Assembly: GCA_916700875.1 (NCBI GenBank)
Contig: CAKAKS010000038.1
Coordinates: forward strand, 12,829,944 to 12,893,943
Length of the DNA: 64,000 nucleotides
DNA from: Sebastes aleutianus
Taxonomy: Eukaryota; Chordata; Actinopteri; Perciformes; Sebastidae
Direction of reading: 5' to 3'
How positions within the stretch are numbered: position 1 is the stretch's first letter; the number at the start of each line of letters is the position of its first letter. Shown one piece after another: positions 36,095 to 46,900 of the stretch. Position numbers and translations under genes: made by a program. Below the pieces are notes generated by a model. That model did no database searches. It was given only the letters and a program-made list of their open reading frames with translations, and had not been told where the DNA came from.

Positions 36095-36826
36095 GACCCC
36101 ATTTACACCTGGAATTAACATGCAATCTGTATCTGGATCAGGAAAAACACATGTAAATGCAAGGTTTAGGGCGTTTTCATATTAGGTACGATCGATCTGT
36201 ACCGAGCTCAAGTACGATTTCCCCCCTCTCAGCTTTCACATTAGTAATGTTGGGCCGTACCCGAGTACACTTGCGTCATCATCCACATGTATTTGTTTGT
36301 GTTGAGATCAGCTGTTCTAGTGGCGGAGCATCGTCAAACACTCCATTCATCGCCCAACCCCATCGCCTACTATTGTTTATACTTTAAATTCAATATGTCA
36401 GTCAGTCAGTCTGTCGAAAATTAATAAATAGTAAATAATAAATACAATGAATGATAGTTAAAAAAAAAAAAAAAAAAGCTAGCACCTGCAAACTGTATTT
36501 CCGAAAAAAAAAGATTGTGTGAATAATTAGTCAAACCTGTAATGTGAGTGTTCACATTAGTTTGCTGGAATGATCACACTGGTATGATCATATGCATCAA
36601 AGGGTTAAATCAATGTTATTTTAGAGAAAATATAAAAATATCGAGATATATACAGTATCGCAATATAGTCTAAAAATCTATATTTATAAGCCGTATCTCC
36701 CAGCCCTAGTCAGTGGTATTGTTTGGCATACCAGGTGTAAATGCAAAAGACCGTGGATGGGATGCCATTATCCAGATAATGTATCCAGATACAGATCATA
36801 TACTAAAACCAGGTGTGAATGGGGCC
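36095..36826. mobile_element. MITE with a second repeat nested inside
   Basis: The outer ends are inverted: 'gaccccatttacacctgg' on the left and 'ccaggtgtgaatggggcc' on the right, each with 'tatctggat' or its complement just inside. From about 36166 to 36710 the interior is a different repeat ('ttttcatattaggtacgatc', 'cgtacccgagtac'), part of which is the reverse complement of 20467-20610. Inner boundaries are approximate. Confidence 0.7.
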
Positions 36827-38184
36827 TTATGCTGGACCCTACATTTCCCATAATGCAACCATATGCATCTTTTCATCTCTGCCTGGTTAATGCCCATATC
36901 TGTCAAAGTCCACAACCCCAGTTTGTAGCGCAGATATTGTGTTATAAATTTGGAGTCTCCAAGCCCAAGTTGAGATATTATTGTCTCAGTTTTATAATAT
37001 CTTCTGTGGCTCTGGAGGAGCTTTGTCAAGTCTGTTTTTGAGAAGCGCTGTACTTCTGAAAATCGGTCGAGTGCCCCTTTAAATTAAATATTTTCTTACA
37101 TATTCACCGCAATTTTCCTTTCATGTCAGGTCTTTTATGAAGCACTTTGTATCACTGTTTTGAAATGTCATATATATCCTTTATCATGATTAATATTATT
37201 ATTACAAAGTGAACAAAACACATTATGATGTCAGATTATTTATGTAAAGTATTTCCATTTTTAAAAAGGTTTAGTAGAAATACTTCTTCTATACACGGAA
37301 AGAGAGACTGTTGTTCTGGCTTTACACTGTGTGCCGAAGGAAAATGTAACCAACGAGAAGGTTTCGATTGTATTTAAAGCAGTTAGTTGATTGTAATATT
37401 AATTTGGCATCTTTTCAGATGGGATGGCTGTACTATAAGGGATGCAAAATCATAACAATAACCACCTTTTGTAGGTGAAAATATCTTTGCAGTGAGAATA
37501 TGTTACTAAATGATTTAATCAGAATCAAATAGTAATATAAGTCTTTGCTTGGGCAATGCATCTGAGGATCATAGATGGCAATAGATCAACTGATTTAACA
37601 ACATGCTTGTTGCTTGTCACAGGCGTCACCATGAGGGGATATTGTGCTTGTTAAAGCCTTTTTCTACATTTTGTCTGCAGCCACTTAAGTGAGAAGCGAG
37701 TGTGCTGCTTGTAGCGGGGAAAAATCATGAATCCGTCTTCATCCCCAATGTGTTACGCATCTCTTCTCACTTCTTCCGATTAAATAAAGAAACTCATTAG
37801 GTACAGTATTGCCATTGTTGTGGCATTGGCTTATATTTCAGTCAAAATGTGCAGACGATTCACTGCACACGTTGGTCCTCACGCTAAACTGATTGTCAAG
37901 TTCTTGTACAGGCAAAGTTTGAATATGTGCAAAGTTTTTTACGAACGTGAGATGAAGCCTCCAGTGGTCCTGCTGGATCCACTGCAGAGCTTCTCTTCAT
38001 GGGTTTTTGTAGGATTTGAATTAGTCTTCTTAGACTCGTGTGACCATCATGACCTCTGGTCACATGGGAACTGGCAGTCAGGATCCTGGGTGGCCATAAC
38101 CCTGGTTGATAGAGTGAAGGAAGAGAAAACATATGAAATATCAACTCTCCATTTACAGTTTCACGAGGGCGAACGTTTAAAGGA

Positions 38185-38345
38185 TTAGTTAGACATTTTG
38201 AAAAATACGTTTATTTTCTTTCTTGCCAAGAGTTAGATGAGAAGATCACTGTCCAAAATACTACTCTCATGTCTGTAACAGTAAATATGTAGCATAGTTT
38301 AGCATAATGACTGGAAACAAGGGGAAGCTGCCAGTGGCGTCACCT
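38185..38345. repeat. Family B miniature-element fragment
   Basis: Contains 'tttcttgccaagagttagatg' in pieces and the 'agaagatcac', 'tagcataatgactgg' and 'acaaggggaagc' cues of the repeat that is complete at 41547-42567. Confidence 0.6.
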
Positions 38346-39519
38346 GGCCAGGGCATTCTGGGATGTTTTCTTTAGCCCTGAATGATTCTCCACTTTGAGC
38401 AGTTAATTGTCACTAAAGGAAAAAGCAGTGTTGTCATTTTTTATCTTCAGTGAACAGAATGTAGGCGAGGCGAGACCAATCAGAGAGGGCTTACAGGAAA
38501 ATACGTGAAATACTTGTGTTTTATTGGCTGACAGGTCTGTCAAGGTGAGCTCATACAGTCAGTCATGGATACAAGGTCAGATAAGGGAAGCAGTGGCACA
38601 AACATCCTCTCAAGCTGAGCCAAGAAAACAAGGTGTGTAAATGTCTATAGAATTCTAAGTTATGTGAACATGATATGAGCTGCTACGCCGCTGCTGCCAG
38701 CCCTTTGCCTTTCATAATGATCAGTTATATTTATTTTAGACAGTAAAAGGTTAAGAAGCATGTGCTTAATTGAAAATAATAATCTACAATTAAAAGCTGG
38801 TAGTCTATTAATTTATGGAGCTGTGCAACTCTGCCCTGTAAATATTTCAGAATAAAAGCCTTGTGTTTATAAATGATGAAATTTGGTCTATGGAAAAAAA
38901 AAACGCTAGAGGGCTTTTATTTTGAAATGGAAAGAGGAAGTGTTGGGTTAAAAATGTATATTTACTTTTTTCATGTCTGACATATTCTAAAGATATAGAC
39001 ATTGAAATTGCAGTAATATTGCTGGTAGGATGTCAATATACAGTCAAAAGATAATTTTCACTATTTTTGCTGTGAATCACGCGTGGCATGCGGAAAAATA
39101 GGCAAGACCGTGAATCTCTAGTAGAGACACGCTGCTCACACCTGTTAACATGGGCACCAAAATAAATCTTAATGCAAAAATTTGTACATATTTCATATTT
39201 TTTGTATTGTAATTTTCTTATTTTTAATTTTAGTACTTATATTTTTTTTACATATATTTTGTTTATATTGTAACATTATGTACACATTGTAGTATTATAT
39301 ACATAATTTACATGTTACATAGTCCTTTATTTCTATTTTCTTACATTTCTTATGCTCATACAAGAGCAACTGTAACGTCAGTCTCGCATCTCAAGTTGCC
39401 AATCGGACTGTAAACGATCAGCAGCGCACGGAAAAGAAAGTGATTGCGCAGATATCCGCCGGCTACACCAGAACCCCGGAAATATAGCCCTTTTCCCTCA
39501 GAGGTTTATCTGGGGTCAG

Positions 39520-39895
39520 ACCGGAAGCTGATGGGTTCCAAGATTACTTCACACATTATATCTTGTTTGTTTAATCCATACAAAAAACAAAGTGTAAAAA
39601 TGTCAATTTGCCATTTTGCGGGGTGTTACGTGCTGGAGTATTTCTCGGCGGAGACTCCAGGAAGTTGCTACTCCTGTCTAGCAAATGGTAATTTTTTAGT
39701 TTGTGTACTAAACCTTTGGACAGAGCCAGACTAGTTGTTTCCACCTGTGTCCAGTCTTTGTGCTAACCGGCTGCTGGTTCTAGCTACATATTTAACGTAC
39801 AGACACAAGTCGTATTGATCTTCTCATCTAAGTCTTGGCAAGAGAGCAAATTAGACGCATTTCCCAAAAATGCTGAATTATTCCTTTAAATCTTA
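39520..39895. repeat. Family B miniature-element fragment
   Basis: Shares 'tttgtttaatccatacaaa', 'ccagtctttgtgctaa', 'gatcttctcatctaa' and 'attcctttaa' with the other family B copies. The left end is not clear. Confidence 0.6.
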
Positions 39896-40877
39896 ATTCA
39901 GTTTTCTGTCTATGGGAAAGAATTGTTCACACTCACACACACAGCAATTAGCACGGCTCTCCTAATCTGAAGGAATAGCATTTCTCAACACTTAAATTGG
40001 ACTATGAATCCAATAACTGAAACATTCAAGATCACGAGAGTGTTGTTTTTATAGCTAGGATTATAGTTTGAGCCAAAAAGGACGGCTTGCAAGCTAATCC
40101 TGCTTTACTACACTCTAAATTGGGCTGCAGAGTTTGGACGTCTATTCTCATCACACACTCAGAGCCTGTTGGTTTAAGAAGTCTGTTGTAAAAACAATTA
40201 CAATCTCACAGCAGACCCAGTGGAGAAACACTTCTTTATATGGTCTGAGTTTTCAACAGGCAATTTTGTCTATTTGCTCTCGATATTGAGCACAGAAAGA
40301 AGATGACAGTGTATTTCAACGACAGCAAATGTTGTTTCTCCCGAGTTATTTCGGCGTAAAAACGACACACACAAACACAGCCTCTTCACCTGCGTCACAA
40401 TCGGGTCACAATCCAGCCCACATGGTGCATTCACGACGCTGAGCCCTGCAGAATTACTGTGACGCGGCTGGTGAGTCACAGTCAAGGTTTTCTGACGATG
40501 GATGCGTTCAGTGGTATAATAATAATCTTTTTGTGGCATATAATATTCAGTTTCAGTGTTGGAGACTTGCTATTCCTTCGCAGAACTAGATTAACCCCTG
40601 CACATGAATTTAAGCTCCATCCAGCTCTTGATTTTTAGGATGTTTTCGCTCTCCCCTCAAGCGTGTGCAGTAAAAATGGTGGAATGTTATTTCAGATGTG
40701 ACATAAATGTACTTTGGAAAGATGGGAATAGGTGAAGTGCATGACAGCTGCAAACTTTTTCCCCTGCACTGGCTTTGGCAAATGCGCAGCATGTGATGTA
40801 AGAATGATGCAAGCTGTTTTAGGACATGACTGGTTTAGCAAATAGGGATGATAAAAGATGTAGACACAGGCACAAAC

Positions 40878-40950
40878 CTGGTCTGTGAGGATTCGAGGCT
40901 TAATATCAGGAATGGCACCCCCTCTCAGCTCATCTTCCACAGCCATGAGT
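40878..40950 (-). CDS. syngap1: syngap1 exon, after the coiled coil
   Basis: The acceptor ccctgttgtcag and donor CAG|GTTTGT bound 73 bases. The first base completes an Arg codon begun by exon 45698-45487, then LMAVEDELRGG follows, matching the LMLVEEELRR block of SYNGAP1. It ends on a codon boundary after LTDQ. The intron above it (40951-45486) is packed with transposon remnants. Confidence 0.82.
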
Positions 40951-43900
40951 CTGACAACAGGGAAATAGAAACAAACATACCGGTTGACAAAAATAAAACT
41001 AAGAAGCCGGTGTTCTTCAAATTTATTCTAGGAGTATGTGGCCATATGATGATATTAAGGTCTTGACATGTTTCGGGGTGCGTTCAGCTATCCTCAGAGC
41101 TTCCTGAAGCTGAATCGGAACTGTCTTCAGGACAGTTCAGGCAGTTCAAATTCAGCTGTTCAGATAAACAAATTGTGAAATGAGTGCGTGCGGGATAGTT
41201 CGGTGTGCACCCATCTGCTGTATTCAGAGGAAATGTTTAATTTAACTCAAAGGGATTTCTACCGAATGAGATGTGAGCTCTGTATACTCCCGTCCAGCTT
41301 TCAGAAATAAATTGAATGTGGTGCAATAAGCTTTTCATTAGGTAGCAATCCCGCTTTATTCCATGAAACATTTCCTTCAAGTGCATGTCGCTACAGTTAG
41401 AATTAGTCTGGGTTGTTTTTTTCCTTCGGTCCTTGTAATCAGGTTACTGAAATAAAACCAACCTCGTGAAGTGTTTAGTTATATTAAAGTATGAGCCTAA
41501 TGGGTATGATTTTCTGTATTAGTTGTGATATTTAAATGAGCTTCATTTAAAGGGAATAGTTCCACATTTTAGGAAATTCGCTTATTTGCTTTCTCTCTGA
41601 GAATAGGATGAGAAGATTGATACCACTCTTCGTTAAAGGTACCCCGTGGAGTTTTTGTCCACTCTTGGTGCTATGTGTTGATCAGTGAGTCCCTTGTTTG
41701 TCTCCATCTTGCTTTCTACAGGGTTAGGCTTAGTAATGCAATGCAAATTTTCAGAAAATCTGCAAAAGAAAATGCAAATGAATGTGCGTTTCCAACCACT
41801 ACTGTTATGCGAGTGCCAGTAAAACTTCAGACGGCGTAAAACAATGTAGAAAACATGATGTAAATATGATATTTGTTTGATTCATGTACTAAGTTGTGGA
41901 ACGTTACTTTCTCGTCATCACGCCACACGGATGTGATGTTTTAGACTGCCGCCATTTTTCATCTCTTCAGTGGACGCTTAAGTCACATACGTCATGATTT
42001 ATGTGCTAACTTTGTTTCCATCGCACTTTGCTTTTATTGATACATCAACCTTTCCACCTCAGCCAAGTGCAAAAAAAAATGTTGCGAATTTTCTCAGAAT
42101 TTTCTGCTTTTTCACTCAGGTTTTTTTATGCACAAATTGAAAATGCGCATAAAAACGGCTGGATATAAACGCACATAAATGCATGGGCTTAGATAACACA
42201 ATACAAATTGTTATGTTAATATAATCTGTGTTTGTACACAAACTCCACAGGGTACCCTTTAGTCTGGACCTAAAGCCAGGAGGAGATTAGTTTACCTTAG
42301 CATTAAGACTATCAGCACCTCACTAATGAACATGTTGTACCTCATTTGTTTAATCCAAACAAAACAGAAATGTAAAAACAACAATTTGTAGCTTTAAGGG
42401 GAGTTGGCTAATGTTTGCTAGCTGTTTACCCCTGCTTCCAGTCTTTATGCTAAGCTATGCTAAATGCCTCCTGACTCCAGCACAGATATGAGAGCAAGAT
42501 CTTCTCATGTAACTCTCAGCAAGAAAGCAAATAAGCGTATTGCCCGAAATATTTAACTATTTCTTTAAAAATGGATACATATGACATCATGCAGGTTGTA
42601 TTTCAGTGAAGGCAGAATGAGTAGGATTTTCCTAAAAAGGGGCCAGACCAGGAGCGATTTGCATAGGCATTGGGGTCGGGTGCAATGTGAGCCGGGCGGC
42701 AGGCAAAGGCGTGCTGACCCTCGGCATGCTGACCCACGGCATCACAGACTGGCTCTGGGGACGTGGAACGTCACCTCTCTGGTGAGGAAGGAACCGGAGA
42801 TGGTGCGAGAGGTGGAACGATATCAACTAGATATAGTTGGGCTCACCTCCACACATAGTACTGGTTCTGGAACAAAACTTCTGGAGACGGGCTGGACTCT
42901 CGCCTATTCTGGAGTTGCCCTACGTGAGAGGCACTGAGTGGGTGTGGGGATATTCACAAGCCCCCGGCTGAGCACTGCTGTTTTGGAGTTCTTCCTGGAG
43001 AACGAGAGGGTCGCCTCTAAGCGACTGATAGTTACTAAGAGGAAATCTCTGACTGTTGTTTGTGCTTATGCACCAAAAAGCAGCTCAGACTACCCAGCCT
43101 TCTTAGAGGCTCTGGGTGGCGTCCTGGAAGGGACGCCAATCGGGGACTGAACACCCTAGGCCAAAGATCGATGATCGACTTATCATTCGCCGTATCATTA
43201 GATCTGCAGCGTATGTCTTGGACACTCGGGTGAAGAGAGGAGCAGCGATGTCAACTGATCACCACTTGGTGTGTTGCGTTTGAAACTGCAACAGACAAAT
43301 CCTTCTCATTCTGCCTTTGGTCATATTTTGTGAAGGTCTTAAAGTTTAGGAAAGGAAGGATTGGTATTTGATACTTTGATACTAGATACTTCCTTCACTA
43401 AGCACAGATGTGTTTGTCTGTACATATTCAGCAGACCAAAAATATTTCTTTAAATGGAGGCAATTTAAGAAGAAATAGTAAAGCTGGTCACCACCCTTAC
43501 TTTGGATACGTTTTCCCCTGTAGATGTTTCATTTGCTTTTACACTTCAAGCTTTTCACTCTAATGAAATAATATATATCTATATAGACACACGTGTGTTC
43601 GTGTCTATATATATATATACACATATATACATACCAATACTGTATGTGAGTGTGTGTGTATATATATATATATATACATACAGTACGTACACACATATAC
43701 ATACACATACATGTGAGTTTAAATATATATATACACATACTGTACATATATGTATACAGTATATGTATACAGTGTATATATATATATATACACACACATA
43801 CTGTACATATATGTATATAGTATATATGTATATATATATATATATATATACAAATACTGTACATATATGTATACAGTATATGTATATATATATATAAAAA

Positions 43901-46900
43901 AAAAATCGGTGTATAAACACATATACATATAAATGCATAACGTTCACCACTGCATCTCCATACTCTTTCACTCCTGTCACATGTGCTCAGTGTGAACCTG
44001 CTCTCATCTGTGAAGAGAACGGGCCACCAATGGCAGACCTGCCAATTCTGGTGTCTCTCGCGAATGCCAGTCGAGCTGCACGGTGCTGGGCTGTAAGCAC
44101 AGGTCCCATTAGAGGACATCGGGCCCTCAATCCACCCTCATGGAGTCTGTTTCTGACAGTTTGGTCAGAAACATGTACACCAGTAGCATGGTGAGGCTCT
44201 GGCAGTGCTCCTGCTGTTCCTCCTCGCACAAAGGAGCAGATACCGGTCCTGCTGCTGGGTTGATGCCCTTCTGAGGCCCTGTCCAGCCCTCCTAGTGTAA
44301 CGGCCGGTCTCCTGGCATCTCCTCCATGCTCTTCAGACTGTGCTGGGAGACACAGCAAACCTTCTTGCGACCGCACATATGGATGTGCCATCCTGGAGGA
44401 GCTGGATTACCTGTGCAACCTGATTGGGCTGCAGGTACCACCTCATGCAACAAATAGTGACAAGGACACTAGCAGAACACAAAACTAGAGAAGAATCAGT
44501 CAGGAAGGATAAGGAGAGAGTAATTGTCTGTGGCCACCACATGCAAAACCATTCCCTTTTTGGGGGTTGTCTTGCTGCTGCCTCTCCATTGCACCTGTTG
44601 TCACTTTCATTTGCACCAAAGCAGGTGAAAGTGATTCACAATCATTTGTGCTTCCTAAATGGACAGATTGATATCCCTGAAGTTTAACTGTCTTGGTGTT
44701 ATACTGTGATGATTAAAGGGACTGTTTGTAACTTCTTACACGTATAAATCAATCCGGGTCGGTGTCCCGTGCACGTTCGTGTGTGGCTACGCTGTTCAGA
44801 CTCAGACTCCAACACAAACTACACGGAAGCACCAAAACCGCAAAGTTATATCTAGTGAAGCCCGTCTTGCAAAACAGTGTTGGCCGCGGTCGGAGGACGC
44901 GGGGGAGACCGTACCTTTGGTCTCCAGGGCTGGAGTCTCTGCTGTACTCTGCCTGCCTGCCTTCACTCAGCTCACTCCACCTCACGTTCATGCGCGCTCA
45001 CTACACACTGCAGAAGAGATAGTTTAGCTCTGAGAATATCTAGTGAATGTACAGTGGACGTTTGTGCAGAAATAAATGCTGCAGCTCCTCCAGACCAACA
45101 GAGTTTTCCCGTGTGTTGTGAAGTGACGGGGCTCCGCAACGAGTTACGTTATTTGTCTCCGACCGAGTGCCGATGTCTCCCCCGTTTCCTCCGGCCGCGG
45201 TCAGAGGAAACAGTGTGTCGCCTCACTGTTTTGACGGATGCTCGCTCACATTCAGGTAGCGCCTGCACACAGGCGAGCGCGAGCAACAGGACACTGACTT
45301 TCGTTGACTTAACGGCCACAGGCGGCGCTGTTACAACCAATTTCTGATTCTTACAAACCGTCCCTTTAAGTGTTCATATATATATAGTATATACATATAC
45401 AGTATACATATATTTCAGTAAAGTGAAAAGCTTGAAGTGTAGCAAGTTCTGAGAAAGCCCAGCAGTTCAACCTGAACACTAATTACCTGTTGATGATGCC
45501 TTTGATTTGAGAGTCCTTCTCCACTTGCTGCTGCTTTAGACGGCGCTCACTGTCATCCAGGCGGTTCTGATACTGCATTAGGATCTTACTTGTCGTCTGT
45601 TCCTGCGACACAAGTCTCTGCTCATATTCTTCAAGCTTGCGATGAGACATTTTCAGCCGCTCCTTCAAGGAATATATCTCGTCTTCGTACTCTTTTACCT
45701 GAAATTAAAAAAAAAGTCACTTCACCTGTGTTGTCACTGTTATTCAGAATTCTTCCTGAATGATGAGTAATTTTATCAATATAGACACGGCTCTGTAGTG
45801 CACCTCTCTTTGTGCTAAGCTGTAAGTGGGGAAGACCAGACAAAGCTGCAGTGTAACTGTGGTCGGCTTAAATATGTGAAAACACACATTTCAATGCTGT
45901 GCACTGCACAGACATGCATTTCTAATATAGGCAACAGTGTGGGAGTTGTTCATCATAGAAAAATGTACAATAGTCAACATTATGAAAGTCATGTATGATT
46001 CTGTTATAGCTCTGATTAATACTTGCAATATGGCAGAATAGGTTGAAACGGTGTCACTGCAGTGCAGGTCATGTAGAAATTGCTATTATAAAAAGCTTAT
46101 GAAAAAAACTAATTAAAAATGTTATACTATCATGTTTGAAAAGAAAATTAACTTACTAGATAAGAGATTTTTTTCTAAGACTCCTATTATTTTATCCTAT
46201 TATTATTTGTTTCCTTACTTTTTATATTTTCAAACCTAATATTAAGCATTCATAGGAAGTAAATGAGTTTAGTTTTTTAAATAGATGGTAAAAAAGAAAA
46301 AGTGCTGACCCTCTCTAGTCGTGACTCATCCATGCTTTTGGAGTACTCTTTCAGCTGACCCTCACGGTCCGGCCGCAGGCTCTCGATGTCAGCAGAGAGA
46401 TGTGGCATGTTGGACACCCAGGCGACTGTCCGTTCATTGAGGCCCTGGGCGTTCAAGGTCGACTGAGAACCCTGAAACAACAACAACAACACAGGTCAGT
46501 CATGCTTTAAATACATGTCTACATGTTAGAAATGCCTTGAAAACATGTAAATGTAATGTAATACTGTATAAAATGAGACACTGAAGAATTGTCAAGCTTT
46601 AAATTAAGATATGTAGTTAGATTGACCTGTTTATTGCCTGGTTTGAGCAGATGCTGCTGTGGCGGCTGCAGTTGTGTCTGTAGAGACTTCTTGGAGCTTT
46701 TTGTGGGTGTGTCTGTTGACTCCTCTGCAGCTGCTTGCGGGCCCTGGTTCTCTTTGGCGGAGCTCGTCTGGTACGGGAGTCCGGGAGCTGGGCTGTCTGT
46801 TACCGACAGCTGTGATTCCTGTTGTTGCTGCTGATGTTGCTGATGTTGCTGCTGAAGTTGCTGCTGCTGCTGCTGCTGATGTTGCTGCTGCTGCTGCTGC

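Larger units (their letters stand above)
36827..40877. other. Region downstream of the last identified syngap1 exon
   Basis: The terminal syngap1 exon(s) should be here or further left, but none was recognised. An open frame of 122 codons at 37820-38188 (plus) has no family motif and was not accepted. Family B repeat fragments are at 38185-38345 and 39520-39895. Confidence 0.5.

Noticed and set aside
37820..38188. 122-codon open frame on the plus strand
   Set aside because: No recognisable domain, no splice or promoter context, AT-rich surroundings, and a family B repeat begins within its last codons at about 38185; chance is the simpler explanation.
43502..44119. Long Tyr/Ile/His-rich open frames on both strands
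   Set aside because: They are translations of the ta/ca/tgta microsatellite; only the part above 43938 on the minus strand is real transposase-derived text.
44762..45347. Several overlapping 80-156 codon open frames suggesting a GC-rich gene
   Set aside because: They all fall inside the TTAA-flanked element, in multiple frames on both strands, as expected for stop-poor GC-rich DNA.
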